Source: Lasioglossum baleicum (taxonomy: Eukaryota > Arthropoda > Insecta > Hymenoptera > Halictidae). Taken from it: 64,000 bases of DNA. Where the stretch lies: contig NW_027469099.1 in assembly GCF_051020765.1 (NCBI RefSeq), positions 124,001 to 188,000 on the forward strand, in the 5' to 3' direction. The position numbers and the translations under genes were made by a program. Below the pieces are notes generated by a model. That model saw only the letters and a program-made list of their open reading frames with translations. It had not been told where the DNA came from and ran no database searches. This document shows positions 23,376 through 32,315 of this stretch, in pieces (positions within the stretch are counted from its first letter, which is position 1; each line of letters opens with the position of its first letter).

Positions 23376-26300
23376 ATGCATGCGCATAAGTTAAATTACC
23401 TTCATACCGCCGTTTCCTCAAACTGTGTGTTCATAACTGGCACTGGGAGGATCGCAGTGCCACCACTGCGAGGAGGCCCAGGACTTTGCGCGGCATACGC
23501 TGGAAGAATGTCCAGCGTGGTCGGCACGGCGCAGAGACCTAAGGGGCGTTATTGGGATGGACCTCTCGTGCCGGTCGTGGTCGACCACATGATCGGCAGC
23601 GAGAGGTCAAGAGCAGCGTTTGCCTCCTTCTGCGAGATTGTGATAACGCAGAAGGACGCTGCGGACAGGGAGAGGAAAGCTGACCCCCTCTCCGCCAGGA
23701 GGCTAGCATCGGCGGGGCAACCCCGACGAGGCCGACGGCCCCCTGTAAGGGGCCGCAGACGTAATGGCGGCGGTTGGACTACTTAGTACTTCCACCGCCG
23801 GCAAGGGGGGCTGGCCGTTAAGGCGCCCCCGGGGTGGGCAGGTCGCGGGGGGCGAGGTGGAGCAATAGTCCCCTCCCCCCTCTACAAAGATGCGACCTGC
23901 CGGTCGACCCCCCTCCTTTTATTTTATGATATTTCATTTTATTCTATATTATAAATTTTATCTTTATCTTTTATTCCCCTTTATTTTGCCCCCCCTTCTT
24001 ATGTTTGTTGTTTTTTGTCCATTGTATTTATTTACTTATTATTATTTATTTATTTATTGACTTTTATTTTATCTATTTTATCTATACACGTTTTCATTTA
24101 TTGATTTTATATTTTGTTTTATCATATTTTTAAGTTTTATGCGGGTCGACCAGGGGAGTGGGACGGGGGGAGGGGACAGACGCGAGCCGGAACTCGCCTC
24201 TGTCCCCTCCTTGACGCGTGCGGAAAAAAATACAATGCAGCGTGTACGAGTATGTGCACATGTATAAAAATCGGATGGCGCGGTAACAAAAATTCTAAAT
24301 CATACAGCACAAGTTGCAGCAATGCATGCGCATAAGTTAAATTACCTGCATACCGCCGTTTCCTCAAACTGTGTGTTCATAACTGGCACTGAGGGGATCG
24401 CAGTGCCACCACTGCGAGGAGGCCCAGGACTCTCCGCGGCATACGCTGGAAGAATGTCCAGCGTGGTCGGCGCCGCGCAGAGACCTAAGGGGCGTTATTG
24501 GGATGGACCTCTCGTTGCCGGTCGTGGTCGACCACATGATCGGCAGCGAGAGGTCAGGAGCAGCGTTTGCCTCCTTCTGCGAGATTGTGATAACGCAGAA
24601 GGAGGCAGCGGAGAGGGAGAGGAAAGCCGACCCCCTCTCCGCCAGGAGGCTTGCATCGGTGGGGCAACCCCGACGAGTCCGACGGCCCCCTGTAAGGGGC
24701 CGCAGACGTAATGGCGGCGGTGGGACTACTTAGTACTTCCACCGCCGCCAAGGGGGGCTGGCCGTTAAGGCGCCCCCGGGGTGGGCAGGTCGCGGGGGGC
24801 GAGGTGGAGCAATAGTCCCCTCCCCCCCTCTACAAAGATGCGACCTGCCGGTCGACCCCCCTCCTTTTATTTTATGATATTTCATTTTATTCTATATTAT
24901 AAATTTTATCTTTATCTTTTATTCCCCTTTATTTTGCCCCCCCTTCTTATGTTTGTTGTTTTTTGTCCATTGTATTTATTTACTTATTATTATTTATTTA
25001 TTTATTGACTTTTATTTTATCTATTTTATCTATACACGTTTTCATTTATTGATTTTATATTTTGTTTTATCATATTTTTAAGTTTTATGCGGGTCGACCA
25101 GGGGAGTGGGACGGGGGGAGGGGACAGACGCGAGCCGGAACTCGCCTCTGTCCCCTCCTTGACGCGTGCGGAAAAAAATACAATGCAGCGTGTACGAGTA
25201 TTTGCACATGTATAAAAATCGGATGGCGCGGTAACAAAAATTCTAAATCATACAGCACAAGTTGCAGCAATGCATGCGCATAAGTTAAATTACCTGCATA
25301 CCGCCGTTTCCTCAAACTGTGTGTTCATAACTGGCACTGGGGGGATCGCAGTGCCACCACTGCGAGGAGGCCCAGGACTGTCCGCGGCATACGCTGGAAG
25401 AATGTCCAGCGTGGTCGGCGCCGGGCAGAGACCTAAGGGGCGTTATTGGGATGGACCTCTGGTTGCCGGTCGTGGTCGACCACGTGATCGGCAGCGAGAG
25501 GTCAAGAGCAGCGTTTGCCTCCTTCTGCGAGATTGTGATAACGCAGAAGGAGGCAGCGGAGAGGGAGAGGGAAGCCGACCCCCGCTCCGCCAGGAGGTTA
25601 GCATCGGCGGGGCAACCCCGACGATGCCGACGGCCCCCTGTAAGGGGCCGCAGACGTAATGGCGGCGGTGGGACTACTTAGTACTTCCACCGCCGCCAAG
25701 GGGGGCTGGCCGTTAAGGCGCCCCCCGGGGTGGACAGGTCGCGGGGGGCGAGGTGGATCAATAATCCCCTGCCCCCCTCTACAAAGATGCGACCTGCCGG
25801 TCGACCCCCCTCCTTTTATTTTATGATATTTCATTTTATTCTATATTATAAATTTTATTTTTATCTTTTATTCCCCTTTATTTTGCCCCCCCCTTCTTAT
25901 GTTTGTTGTGTTTTGTCCATTGTATTTATTTACTTATTATTCTTTATTTATTTATTGACTTTTATTTTATCTATACACGTTTTCATTTATTGATTTTATC
26001 TTTTATTTTATCGTATTTTAAGTTTTATGCTGGTCGACCAGGGGGGCGGGACGGTGGGAGGGGACAGACGCGAGCCGGAACTCGTCTCTGTCCCCTCCTT
26101 GACGAGTGCGGGAAAAAATACAATGCAGCGTGTACGAGTATTTGCACATGTATAAAAATCGGATGGCGCGGTAACAAAAATTCTAAATCATACAGCACAA
26201 GTTGCAGCAATGCATGCGCATAAGTTAAATTACCTGCATACCGCCGTTTCCTCAAACTGTGTGTTCATAACTGGCACTGAGGGGATCGCAGTGCCACCAC

Positions 26301-26927
26301 TGCGAGGAGGCCCAGGACTCTCCGCGGCATACGCTGGAAGAATGTCCAGCGTGGTCGGCGCCGCGCAGAGACCTAAGGGGCGTTATTGGGATGGACCTCT
26401 CGTTGCCGGTCGTGGTCGACCACATGATCGGCAGCGAGAGGTCAAGAGCAGCGTTTGCCTCCTTCTGCGAGATTGTGATAACGCAGAAGGAGGCAGCGAA
26501 GATTGAGAGGGAAGCCGACCCCCTCACCGCAAGGAGGCTAGCATCGGCGGGGCAACCCCGACGAGGCCGACGGCCCCCTGTAAGGGGCCGCAGACGTAAT
26601 GGCGGCGGTGGGACTACTTAGTACTTCCACCGCCGCCAAGGGGGGCTGGCCGTCAAGGCGCCCACGAGGTGGGCAGGTCGCGGGGGGTGAGGTGGAGCAA
26701 TAATCCCCTCCCCCCCTCTACAAAGATGCGACCTGCCGGTCGACCCCCCTCCTTTTATTTTATAATATTTCATTTTATTCTATATATATTTTATATTCTA
26801 TATTATAAATTTTATCTTTATCTTTTATTCCACTTTATTTTGCCACCCCTTATGTTTTGTCCATTGTATTTATTTCTTATTATTATTTATTTATTTATTG
26901 TCATTTATTTTATCTATTTCATCTATA

Positions 26928-26931
26928 CACG
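26928..26931. repeat. Target-site duplication, left copy (CACG)
   Basis: CACG precedes TGTTACG. The uninterrupted satellite reads CTATACACGTTTTAAT at this point. Removing the element and one CACG restores a 953-bp monomer. Confidence 0.93.
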
Positions 26932-27021
26932 TGTTACGAGCCAGGGCCGCGAGCAGCACGAGTGGCCGGCGAAGGGTTATTACCCTAGGAATATGATATA
27001 AATTTGTTAGTTAAGGAACGC

Positions 27022-27318
27022 GGACGAACCCAATGCGAAATTGGGGAGCCGCTAGGATTATTGACAGCGAGGACGAACCTGACGCGAAGTCAGGGAGCCT
27101 CTAGGAATGGAGTCAAACGCAGACGAACCCGATGCAAAACCGGGGAGCTGCTAGGAGGTTGTATAATAGCACAGACGAACCTGATGCGAAATCAGGGAGC
27201 TGTTAGGATGCGGACGAACCCAATGCAAAACTGGGGAGCCGCTAGGTTGGATAAATCTCTGTTCGGACAATTGGAATGTCGCGAAAGAACCTGATGGTTA
27301 ATCAGGGAATTGCTAGGA
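27022..27318 (-). repeat. Six-unit hairpin array in the 3' LTR
   Basis: The array is identical to that in the 5' LTR. Stems on the plus strand: CCCAAT/ATTGGG (27029-27045), CCTGAC/GTCAGG (27078-27094), CCCGAT/ACCGGG (27128-27144), CCTGAT/ATCAGG (27180-27196), CCCAAT/ACTGGG (27219-27235) and CCTGAT/ATCAGG (27290-27306). The two A-C mismatches become G-U in the minus-strand RNA. Confidence 0.85.
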
Positions 27319-27352
27319 TAATTAGTAAGCCTCGTAACTAGTATAATTTAAT

Positions 27353-27382
27353 TGATACAATCCGAGCCGTAAGATTGTATCA
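27353..27382. other. 10-bp inverted repeat in the LTR
   Basis: TGATACAATC and GATTGTATCA flank a 10-nt loop. The same structure is at 33966-33995, where one of the two LTR substitutions falls in the loop and leaves the stem intact. Confidence 0.7.
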
Positions 27383-27789
27383 TGTGGGGACGTTCAATTA
27401 CTTGGTTAGGATATTGGACGATAATTATGGGTTTAATGAATTTAAGTTAATTATCAAAGAAGACAAATATATTCTTACTATAGAGTTTCGTTCTACAAGT
27501 GTACTTGTGTCGCGAATGAACTGAATTTAGAATAGGAAAGAAATTGAAAGGTGATATTACCTAAGCTAAGACGCACGGTGTTGACGCACTGGCAATGCGG
27601 GGGACTCGGAGCAACCTTGTCACTGCCTAACAGATTTTAGACCGAACTCGCGGAATCTGTACGGTTAAACTTTGATTCAAAAGGAACGAACGTCCGATCT
27701 CACTGGTAGTTGACTTCCGAGATGCAGCACGACGCGACACTATTCGTGATTACGACAGTACTAGCCCACGAGAGTAGAAATGTAAGGGC

Positions 27790-27796
27790 TTATATA
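27790..27796 (-). promoter_or_regulatory. TATA box of the 3' LTR
   Basis: Same TATATAA within GGGCT...AGCCC as in the other LTR. If active it would drive minus-strand transcription into the LTR's own end and the left satellite array. Confidence 0.55.
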
Positions 27797-27996
27797 GCCC
27801 TGCAATGACGGGTGGTACTTGTCAGTACCCTTCAAGTGAACATTCGTATTTTGTCAACGACCAGTTGGTCGTGCGTACGTTTGGGCCCTAAACTAACCTA
27901 AACAATTATGTAGATTTATCTAGGGTAGCTCTGTTCGTTTATCTAGGACGGTTTCTGCCAGAGATGATATTGAACACCTGTTCGTCATCCGTAACA

Positions 27997-28007
27997 TCTC
28001 CCCACCA
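27997..28007 (-). other. Polypurine tract
   Basis: On the minus strand TGGTGGGGAGA directly abuts TGTTACG of the 3' LTR. This is the expected plus-strand primer position for reverse transcription. Confidence 0.85.
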
Positions 28008-28229
28008 AGAAGAAACATCGCGGTTCCCGTGATGCTTTCTCATCAGGAAGGAAACGTCCTAGATACAATAGACTTTAAGAAAAAAAAGAAAAAAGTGGAG
28101 AGAAAAAAAAATAAACTGAAGAGAAAAAATTTTTAACGAGTGTAGTGTAGGTGTAAGTGTACTTATTGCTAGGTGGTGCTCAGGTAGAGACTGCTGTCGG
28201 TGGAGGTAGTCCTGCTCCTTAGAAGATCG
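28008..28229 (-). other. 3' untranslated stretch between pol and the polypurine tract
   Basis: 222 bp with no open frame longer than about 25 codons and no env. It holds a plus-strand purine run (28076-28128, A/G only apart from a few T and C), which is pyrimidine-rich in the sense RNA and therefore not a reverse-transcription primer. Confidence 0.7.
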
Positions 28230-29036
28230 TTATGCATGGTTTCCATTTGCTGCTATATTACGGATTCGGACTATATTTGTTATTAGTTCCGATAAATAGT
28301 CTCCATATGTCTTCAAAATTGTACCGGTTGGAAATGAGGTTGGCTCTCGAGCCTGTTTACCAAAAATTAATTCATATGGTGTGAAGTTGGTAGCTTCATG
28401 AACAGACGTGTTATAAGAAAACATTGCAAACGGAATTAATAAATCCCAATCCTCGTAGTTCTCCATATAGTGTTTGAGGTATTCTGTAAGAACAATATGG
28501 CTTCGCTCCAATGATCCATTAGTTTGTGGTCGGTATCCGGAGGTGGTGATTTGTTTAATCTTGAATATTTCTGACAGATTTGTCATAAGAGTTCCAATAA
28601 AGCTGGTTCCCTTATCCGTGAGTATGGCTCGAGGTGTCCCATATATTGCAATAAAATGCCGTGCAAAAGCATCTGCGATGGTAGTGGCTCGGATATTAGG
28701 TATCGCTACTGCAATACAATATTTGGTTAGATTGTCCTGCATGGTGAGAATGTATCGGTTCCCTCCAGGTGTAATTGGTAATGGTCCAACGGTATCTAAT
28801 GAAATTTTTTCAAATGCGTCCAACGGTGTGTCGGTGATCAACATAGGTTGTCGAGTTTTCGTACTGACTAATTTTTGCTCCTGACAACTTTTACATTTTC
28901 GGATGTAATCCTGAATTTCGTTGCGCATGTGCGGCCAATGAAATCTTGATCGAATGCGATTGTAGGTTTTTGTAACTCCTTTATGCCCTCCTGTTAGGCT
29001 ATCATGTGCTTCATGGATGATTTCTTGCCTGTCTTC
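28230..29036 (-). other. Integrase region of Pol, C-terminally short
   Basis: The zinc-binding part H995-x6-H1002...C1032-x2-C1035 is followed by the catalytic core with D1065, D1125 and E1161 (35 residues between the last two). The protein ends at ...IRNIAANGNHA. In related elements, from memory, a basic helix and a further C-terminal chromatin/DNA-binding domain (GPY/F-like) of roughly 100 residues follow; neither is seen here or in another frame before the LTR. Confidence 0.85.
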
Positions 29037-32000
29037 TACGGAAGGTGTAGTAATAACACAGTTACATATTGTAATTTGATAAGTTGAATCTGTAAAGACT
29101 TCTTTTAATGCTTTGAAAAGTTCATCAGGCGATGATTTATGATGATCTCCGGTGGCGGATATTCGAAAAGATTTGCTCCTATTTTGTTCTAAAGCAGATT
29201 GAAGAGTTTTCAATCCATTAATTATATCCAATCTTTTTGGTTTATCATAGAAGTTATCGGAAATTACAATGCTGAAGGTTTTAAATAACCCATTGTTTGA
29301 AATTATGACCTGTCCCTTTTTCGGTCGTGCAGCTAAAAGTTCTTGCTTATTTATCAATCCCGTGTCCAGTAACAGTTTTCCTACGGGGGTTATTAGGTTG
29401 CGATCAGCTGATATGAAATGTACATAATGGTCTTCCTTTGCGGTAAGGGTGTTTGAAGAAATGCTAATCCTCTGTTTCGGTTCCGGCGGCGCTTCCAGGT
29501 CAGTTTCGGTAGAAGAACCATCGGTATCGGCGTCAAAGAATGGGTAAGGGTCGGCTGTGCGATCAGGCAGTTGCCGTGCCCTTGCTTCGCGTATTATATT
29601 GTTTGGAAATCGAATCACGTTGCGTTGCAAAATTCCACCTATTTCAGGAAATGGTACCTGCGGTATGTAGGGTACATCCTGCTGTAAATTGTTCCTATTC
29701 TCTAAAACGGTGTTTTCCAGTGGCTCCTCAAACGAAATTAAATCACCAGATAAGGTCGTATTCTTATCCGTAGAAAAAATTTCTGTGGAGTTTGCTGCGG
29801 GCAAAAAATGGTGTGCGTTGTCCTGATCTTCGTCTGGCATCACTATCTCTTTAGATAAACTCGGAAGAGTTCTATTTATGTTAATAATTGGTGAGCGTTG
29901 AACCTTCCCCAGGGCGGGTTGTTCGGTCTCATCTGAACTGCTGCTTGTTTGTTGATATTTCGGCCGTTTTTCTCGGTCTCGATGTAGTTGTCTGACGCGT
30001 TGTCCTATTGAACCAGCGTCGACAGCTGTTTTCGGTATTTGGATTTTAAAATCGGGGTCTTTGAGTTCCCTCGGGGTGAGTGGTAAACAGATGGAAGTAG
30101 GATTACGTGACAATGCATCAGCATTCTTATTTGTTTTTCCAGATTTATGGACGACCTGATAATTATATTCTAATAGTCGGAGCTTCCATTTCATGAGTCT
30201 TGATGTCGGATCTTTCACAGAATGTAGCCAAACTAATGGTCGATGATCTGTAACCAATGTGAATTTTGTTCCGTACACATATGGTCGGAAATATATGACG
30301 GCGTATACCATTGCTAAACATTCTTTTTCCGTGGCTGAATAATTTCTCTCTGCTTTGTTGAGGCTACGTGATGCATAAGCGATCGGCAGATCATTTCCTA
30401 TTTCGCCTTGACTAAGCACGGCTCCAACGGCATATTCAGAGGCGTCTGTTGTAATGACGAATGGTTTGCTGAAATCTGGATATTGTAAAATAGGCTCTCG
30501 ACAGAGTTCTTCACGTAACTGCTTGAAACTGTTTTCCTGTTCTTCAGTCCATTTGAATTTTCTGCCCTTTCCTAGAAGGTCAATTAAAGATTTTGCTTTT
30601 GTAGTGAAATCTGGTACGAATCTTCGGTAATATCCTACTAAACCCAAAAACTGTTGTATATTTTTCTGTGAGGTAGGCGTTGGGAAATCCTTGACAGCCT
30701 TTAATTTTCGGGGATCAGGTTTTACTCCCTGTCTTGAAATAATATGTCCAAGGTATGCAACTTCTTTTCGTAAGAATTCGCATTTATTGGTTTGAAGAGT
30801 TAAACCATGTTCTCGCAAACGGTTTAATAATTTCCTGACTTTAATGTTGTGTTCGTGTAATGACGCAGCGTAAACCACGATATCATCCAGGTAAATGAAA
30901 ACGTCCGTTCCCTGGAGTCCAGTTAATACCTGATCCATGAGGCGTTGAAAAGTAGGTGGTGCATTTTTCAAACCAAACGGCATTCGTGAAAATTCATAAT
31001 GTCCATTAGGGGTGGTGAAAGCTGTCTTCTGTCTGTCTTTCGGATCCATTTCTATTTGGTGGAACCCACTGGCAAGATCGAAAACGGAGAAGTATTTGGC
31101 TCCTCCGAGACGATCCAATATTTCCGTAATTTGAGGCAGTGGATATTTATCGGAAATGGTCTTCTCGTTAAGCGCACGAAAATCTATTACCATGCGCCAA
31201 CGTTTGTTTCCTTGCGCATCTGGTTTTTTGGGTACAATCCACAAGGGTGAATTGTACGGAGATTTCGACGGAGTAATAATACCATCGGATAATAAGCCAT
31301 TGATTTGCTTTTTTATTTTCTCTTGGTGTACAGGAGGGTAGCGATACTGTCTCGTGTTAATCGGAATCTCATCAGTTGTATGTAAGGAGTGCTTGAAATC
31401 AGATGCCTTCCCTAATTTATCTCCGGGGAGATAAAATCGATCGGGAAATTCCTTTATCAATGCGGTGATGCTACACCGTTCTTCTTTGTTCAGGTGACTC
31501 AAATTTAGCGTTTCGGAGATTCCCTGTATCCTATCTTCTCTAGTTTTGAAATTACAATGTTGACGTACCTCTGAATAAATATCTTCATCTGATGTGCTCA
31601 AAATGTCGTAAGGTTCCACGATTTGTGGCTCTATTTCTACGTCTATGGCTTCCTCGCTAGTGTTGGTTGCCATAACATGACATTTTCCTCCGTCGTTCAG
31701 GACGGCGGCTTCTCCTATGTAGAGTTGTTTGTGCGTTTTTATGCGTGGTAAATAGCCTTCTTTTATCCTTGGATTAGCTATTCTTATGGCAATCTGTTGA
31801 GATGTTCGGGCATCGATGCGATGTTTGGTCCGTACATCTGAGTCCTGCTGGTAATTTGAAAATCGAATAGGCCTGATGGGCTTATTTTTTAATACCAGTG
31901 TCCCATGGTAATAAGAAATTTCTGCTTCTTCCTGTTTTAAAAATGGGCTTCCTATAAGTCCATCTGCTTCTATTGCAAGGCGCTTCACTACGTAGAAAAA

Positions 32001-32315
32001 CGCAGGAGCTTCGTGTATGTGAAGTATCGTAGTTCCTAGAGTGCGAATTGGATTTGTAGTAAGACCAGTTATTTCAATTTCTTCGCGTGAAACAATTTCT
32101 GCTCCTTCTCCTAAAACGTCAAGAACGACTAAATTTACGGATGCTCCACCATCAATTAGAAATTCTCCCGTGCCTGATTCCAGTTCTGGGATTTTGATTT
32201 TGATTCGTGGTGCTGGAGCTTCCTTGATGAGGGTTTTTCCTCGAAGCGGACAGTTCTTTGGCGAACTTCTTTGTTTTCGCTCATCGTGTCGCCTGTACGG
32301 TGAGCGCGATCGAAG
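28230..32315 (-). CDS. pol: Pol polyprotein: protease, RT, RNase H, macro-like region, integrase
   Basis: Pol is made by -1 frameshifting from gag and has no ATG of its own. The coordinates start at the first shifted codon; residue numbers below count from the in-frame GTG codon at 31988. Protease DGGAS lies 55 codons before that point (32139-32153), with GLIGSPF at 10-16 as its C-terminal part. RT covers about 195-375 with catalytic D304 and YLDD at 366-369. RNase H covers about 505-630 with D515, E556, D581 and D624 (NADALSR). A long linker (630-985) contains a macro-domain-like segment. Integrase has HHCC (H995, H1002, C1032, C1035) and D1065, D1125, E1161 (DD35E). The frame stops at residue 1252, about 90 residues after the catalytic Glu, so the usual integrase C-terminal region is missing. 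The rest of the frame is intact. Confidence 0.93.
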   Translation of the reverse strand, partial: LRSRSPYRRHDERKQRSSPKNCPLRGKTLIKEAPAPRIKIKIPELESGTGEFLIDGGASVNLVVLDVLGEGAEIVSREEIEITGLTTNPIRTLGTTILHIHEAPAFFYVVKRLAIEADGLIGSPFLKQEEAEISYYHGTLVLKNKPIRPIRFSNYQQDSDVRTKHRIDARTSQQIAIRIANPRIKEGYLPRIKTHKQLYIGEAAVLNDGGKCHVMATNTSEEAIDVEIEPQIVEPYDILSTSDEDIYSEVRQHCNFKTREDRIQGISETLNLSHLNKEERCSITALIKEFPDRFYLPGDKLGKASDFKHSLHTTDEIPINTRQYRYPPVHQEKIKKQINGLLSDGIITPSKSPYNSPLWIVPKKPDAQGNKRWRMVIDFRALNEKTISDKYPLPQITEILDRLGGAKYFSVFDLASGFHQIEMDPKDRQKTAFTTPNGHYEFSRMPFGLKNAPPTFQRLMDQVLTGLQGTDVFIYLDDIVVYAASLHEHNIKVRKLLNRLREHGLTLQTNKCEFLRKEVAYLGHIISRQGVKPDPRKLKAVKDFPTPTSQKNIQQFLGLVGYYRRFVPDFTTKAKSLIDLLGKGRKFKWTEEQENSFKQLREELCREPILQYPDFSKPFVITTDASEYAVGAVLSQGEIGNDLPIAYASRSLNKAERNYSATEKECLAMVYAVIYFRPYVYGTKFTLVTDHRPLVWLHSVKDPTSRLMKWKLRLLEYNYQVVHKSGKTNKNADALSRNPTSICLPLTPRELKDPDFKIQIPKTAVDAGSIGQRVRQLHRDREKRPKYQQTSSSSDETEQPALGKVQRSPIININRTLPSLSKEIVMPDEDQDNAHHFLPAANSTEIFSTDKNTTLSGDLISFEEPLENTVLENRNNLQQDVPYIPQVPFPEIGGILQRNVIRFPNNIIREARARQLPDRTADPYPFFDADTDGSSTETDLEAPPEPKQRISISSNTLTAKEDHYVHFISADRNLITPVGKLLLDTGLINKQELLAARPKKGQVIISNNGLFKTFSIVISDNFYDKPKRLDIINGLKTLQSALEQNRSKSFRISATGDHHKSSPDELFKALKEVFTDSTYQITICNCVITTPSVEDRQEIIHEAHDSLTGGHKGVTKTYNRIRSRFHWPHMRNEIQDYIRKCKSCQEQKLVSTKTRQPMLITDTPLDAFEKISLDTVGPLPITPGGNRYILTMQDNLTKYCIAVAIPNIRATTIADAFARHFIAIYGTPRAILTDKGTSFIGTLMTNLSEIFKIKQITTSGYRPQTNGSLERSHIVLTEYLKHYMENYEDWDLLIPFAMFSYNTSVHEATNFTPYELIFGKQAREPTSFPTGTILKTYGDYLSELITNIVRIRNIAANGNHA
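29055..29441 (-). other. Macro-domain-like segment between RNase H and integrase
   Basis: Pol residues about 850-978 follow the layout of the TARG1/OARD1-type macro fold. There is H857-F-I-S-A-D862 at the first strand, a helix to an L-x5-K-x-G-x-V motif (884-894), a strand FSIVIS (905-910), then KP (916-917) leading into a long helix. FRIS (941-944) followed by G947 and D948 occupies the position of the second ligand loop, and a final strand ITIC (972-975) ends the segment. The glycine-rich first ligand loop reads TPVGK, so ADP-ribose binding is doubtful. The assignment is by pattern only and needs structure prediction. Confidence 0.55.
30099..30476 (-). other. RNase H region of Pol
   Basis: TTDASEYAVGAVLSQ (513-527), ATEKECLA (552-559), VTDHRPL (579-585) and NADALSR (622-628) give the four acidic residues expected for Ty3/Gypsy RNase H (D515, E556, D581, D624). 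Confidence 0.9.
30873..31406 (-). other. Reverse transcriptase core of Pol
   Basis: Conserved blocks in order: WRMVIDFRALN (264-274), SVFDLASGFHQI (301-312, catalytic D304), FSRMPFGLKNAP (333-344), and YLDDI (366-370, catalytic D368 and D369). Thumb and connection motifs follow (FLGLVGYYRRF at 447-457). All catalytic residues are present. Confidence 0.93.
31884..32190 (-). other. Protease region of Pol
   Basis: This aspartic protease segment is encoded only in the frameshifted frame and spans the gag stop codon (32156-32158). The active-site triad reads D-G-G (codons 32145-32153) rather than the commoner D-T-G or D-S-G, followed by A-S. The hydrophobic-G-hydrophobic motif near the end (LIG, residues 11-13 counted from 31988) fits the second conserved block of retropepsins. 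It would act as a homodimer that cleaves Gag-Pol. Confidence 0.75.

Larger units (their letters stand above)
1..26931 (+). repeat. Left satellite array, ~0.95-kb monomers head to tail
   Basis: The same ~0.95-kb unit recurs in one orientation throughout. The anchor motif ATGCATGCG starts at 619, 1557, 2497, 3437, 4385, 5349, 6302, 7255, 8196, 9144, 10099, 11047, 11986, 12934, 13873, 14820, 15773, 16726, 17666, 18614, 19568, 20516, 21482, 22435, 23376, 24322, 25270 and 26210, giving spacings of 938-966 bp. Copies differ by scattered substitutions, small indels in the T-rich spacer and variable C or G runs. The block begins inside a monomer and is interrupted at 26931 by a retrotransposon. Frames are not preserved: for example, one extra A after TTGCCGGT in some copies (near 819, 2697, 10299, 12186) shifts the frame downstream. 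I therefore see satellite DNA, not genes. A rDNA-spacer or centromeric role cannot be told from the sequence. Confidence 0.98.
26932..27996 (-). repeat. 3' LTR of the retrotransposon
   Basis: 1,065 bp, the same termini and hairpin array (27022-27318) as the 5' LTR. It is preceded in the sense direction by a G-rich purine tract. ATTAAA occurs on the minus strand at 27347-27352 and could act as a poly(A) signal, but I cannot show it. Confidence 0.96.

Noticed and set aside
1..26931. Ribosomal DNA spacer
   Set aside because: The structure (long GC/T-rich tandem units) would be compatible, but no 18S, 28S or 5S sequence or Pol I promoter is recognisable anywhere in the window.
27004..27294. A 96-codon plus-strand frame over the LTR hairpin array (also 33617-33907)
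   Set aside because: It is antisense to the element and its repeated peptide simply mirrors the hairpin repeats. The stem changes are explained by RNA pairing on the other strand.
27022..27318. CRISPR array or hammerhead ribozymes in the LTR repeats
   Set aside because: The units are hairpins with variable stems and no constant repeats plus unique spacers. CTGATG...GAAA lacks the hammerhead stem II and the remaining core.
28076..28128. Long A/G run as a polypurine tract
   Set aside because: It is purine-rich on the wrong strand for an element read from the minus strand. The tract that abuts the LTR (27997-28007) fits instead.
28008..28229. An env gene after pol
   Set aside because: Only 222 bp, with no open frame longer than about 25 codons.
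28474..28884. Plus-strand open frames within pol (also 29540-29773, 30999-31250, 32041-32469)
   Set aside because: They are shadows of the intact minus-strand pol and gag genes.
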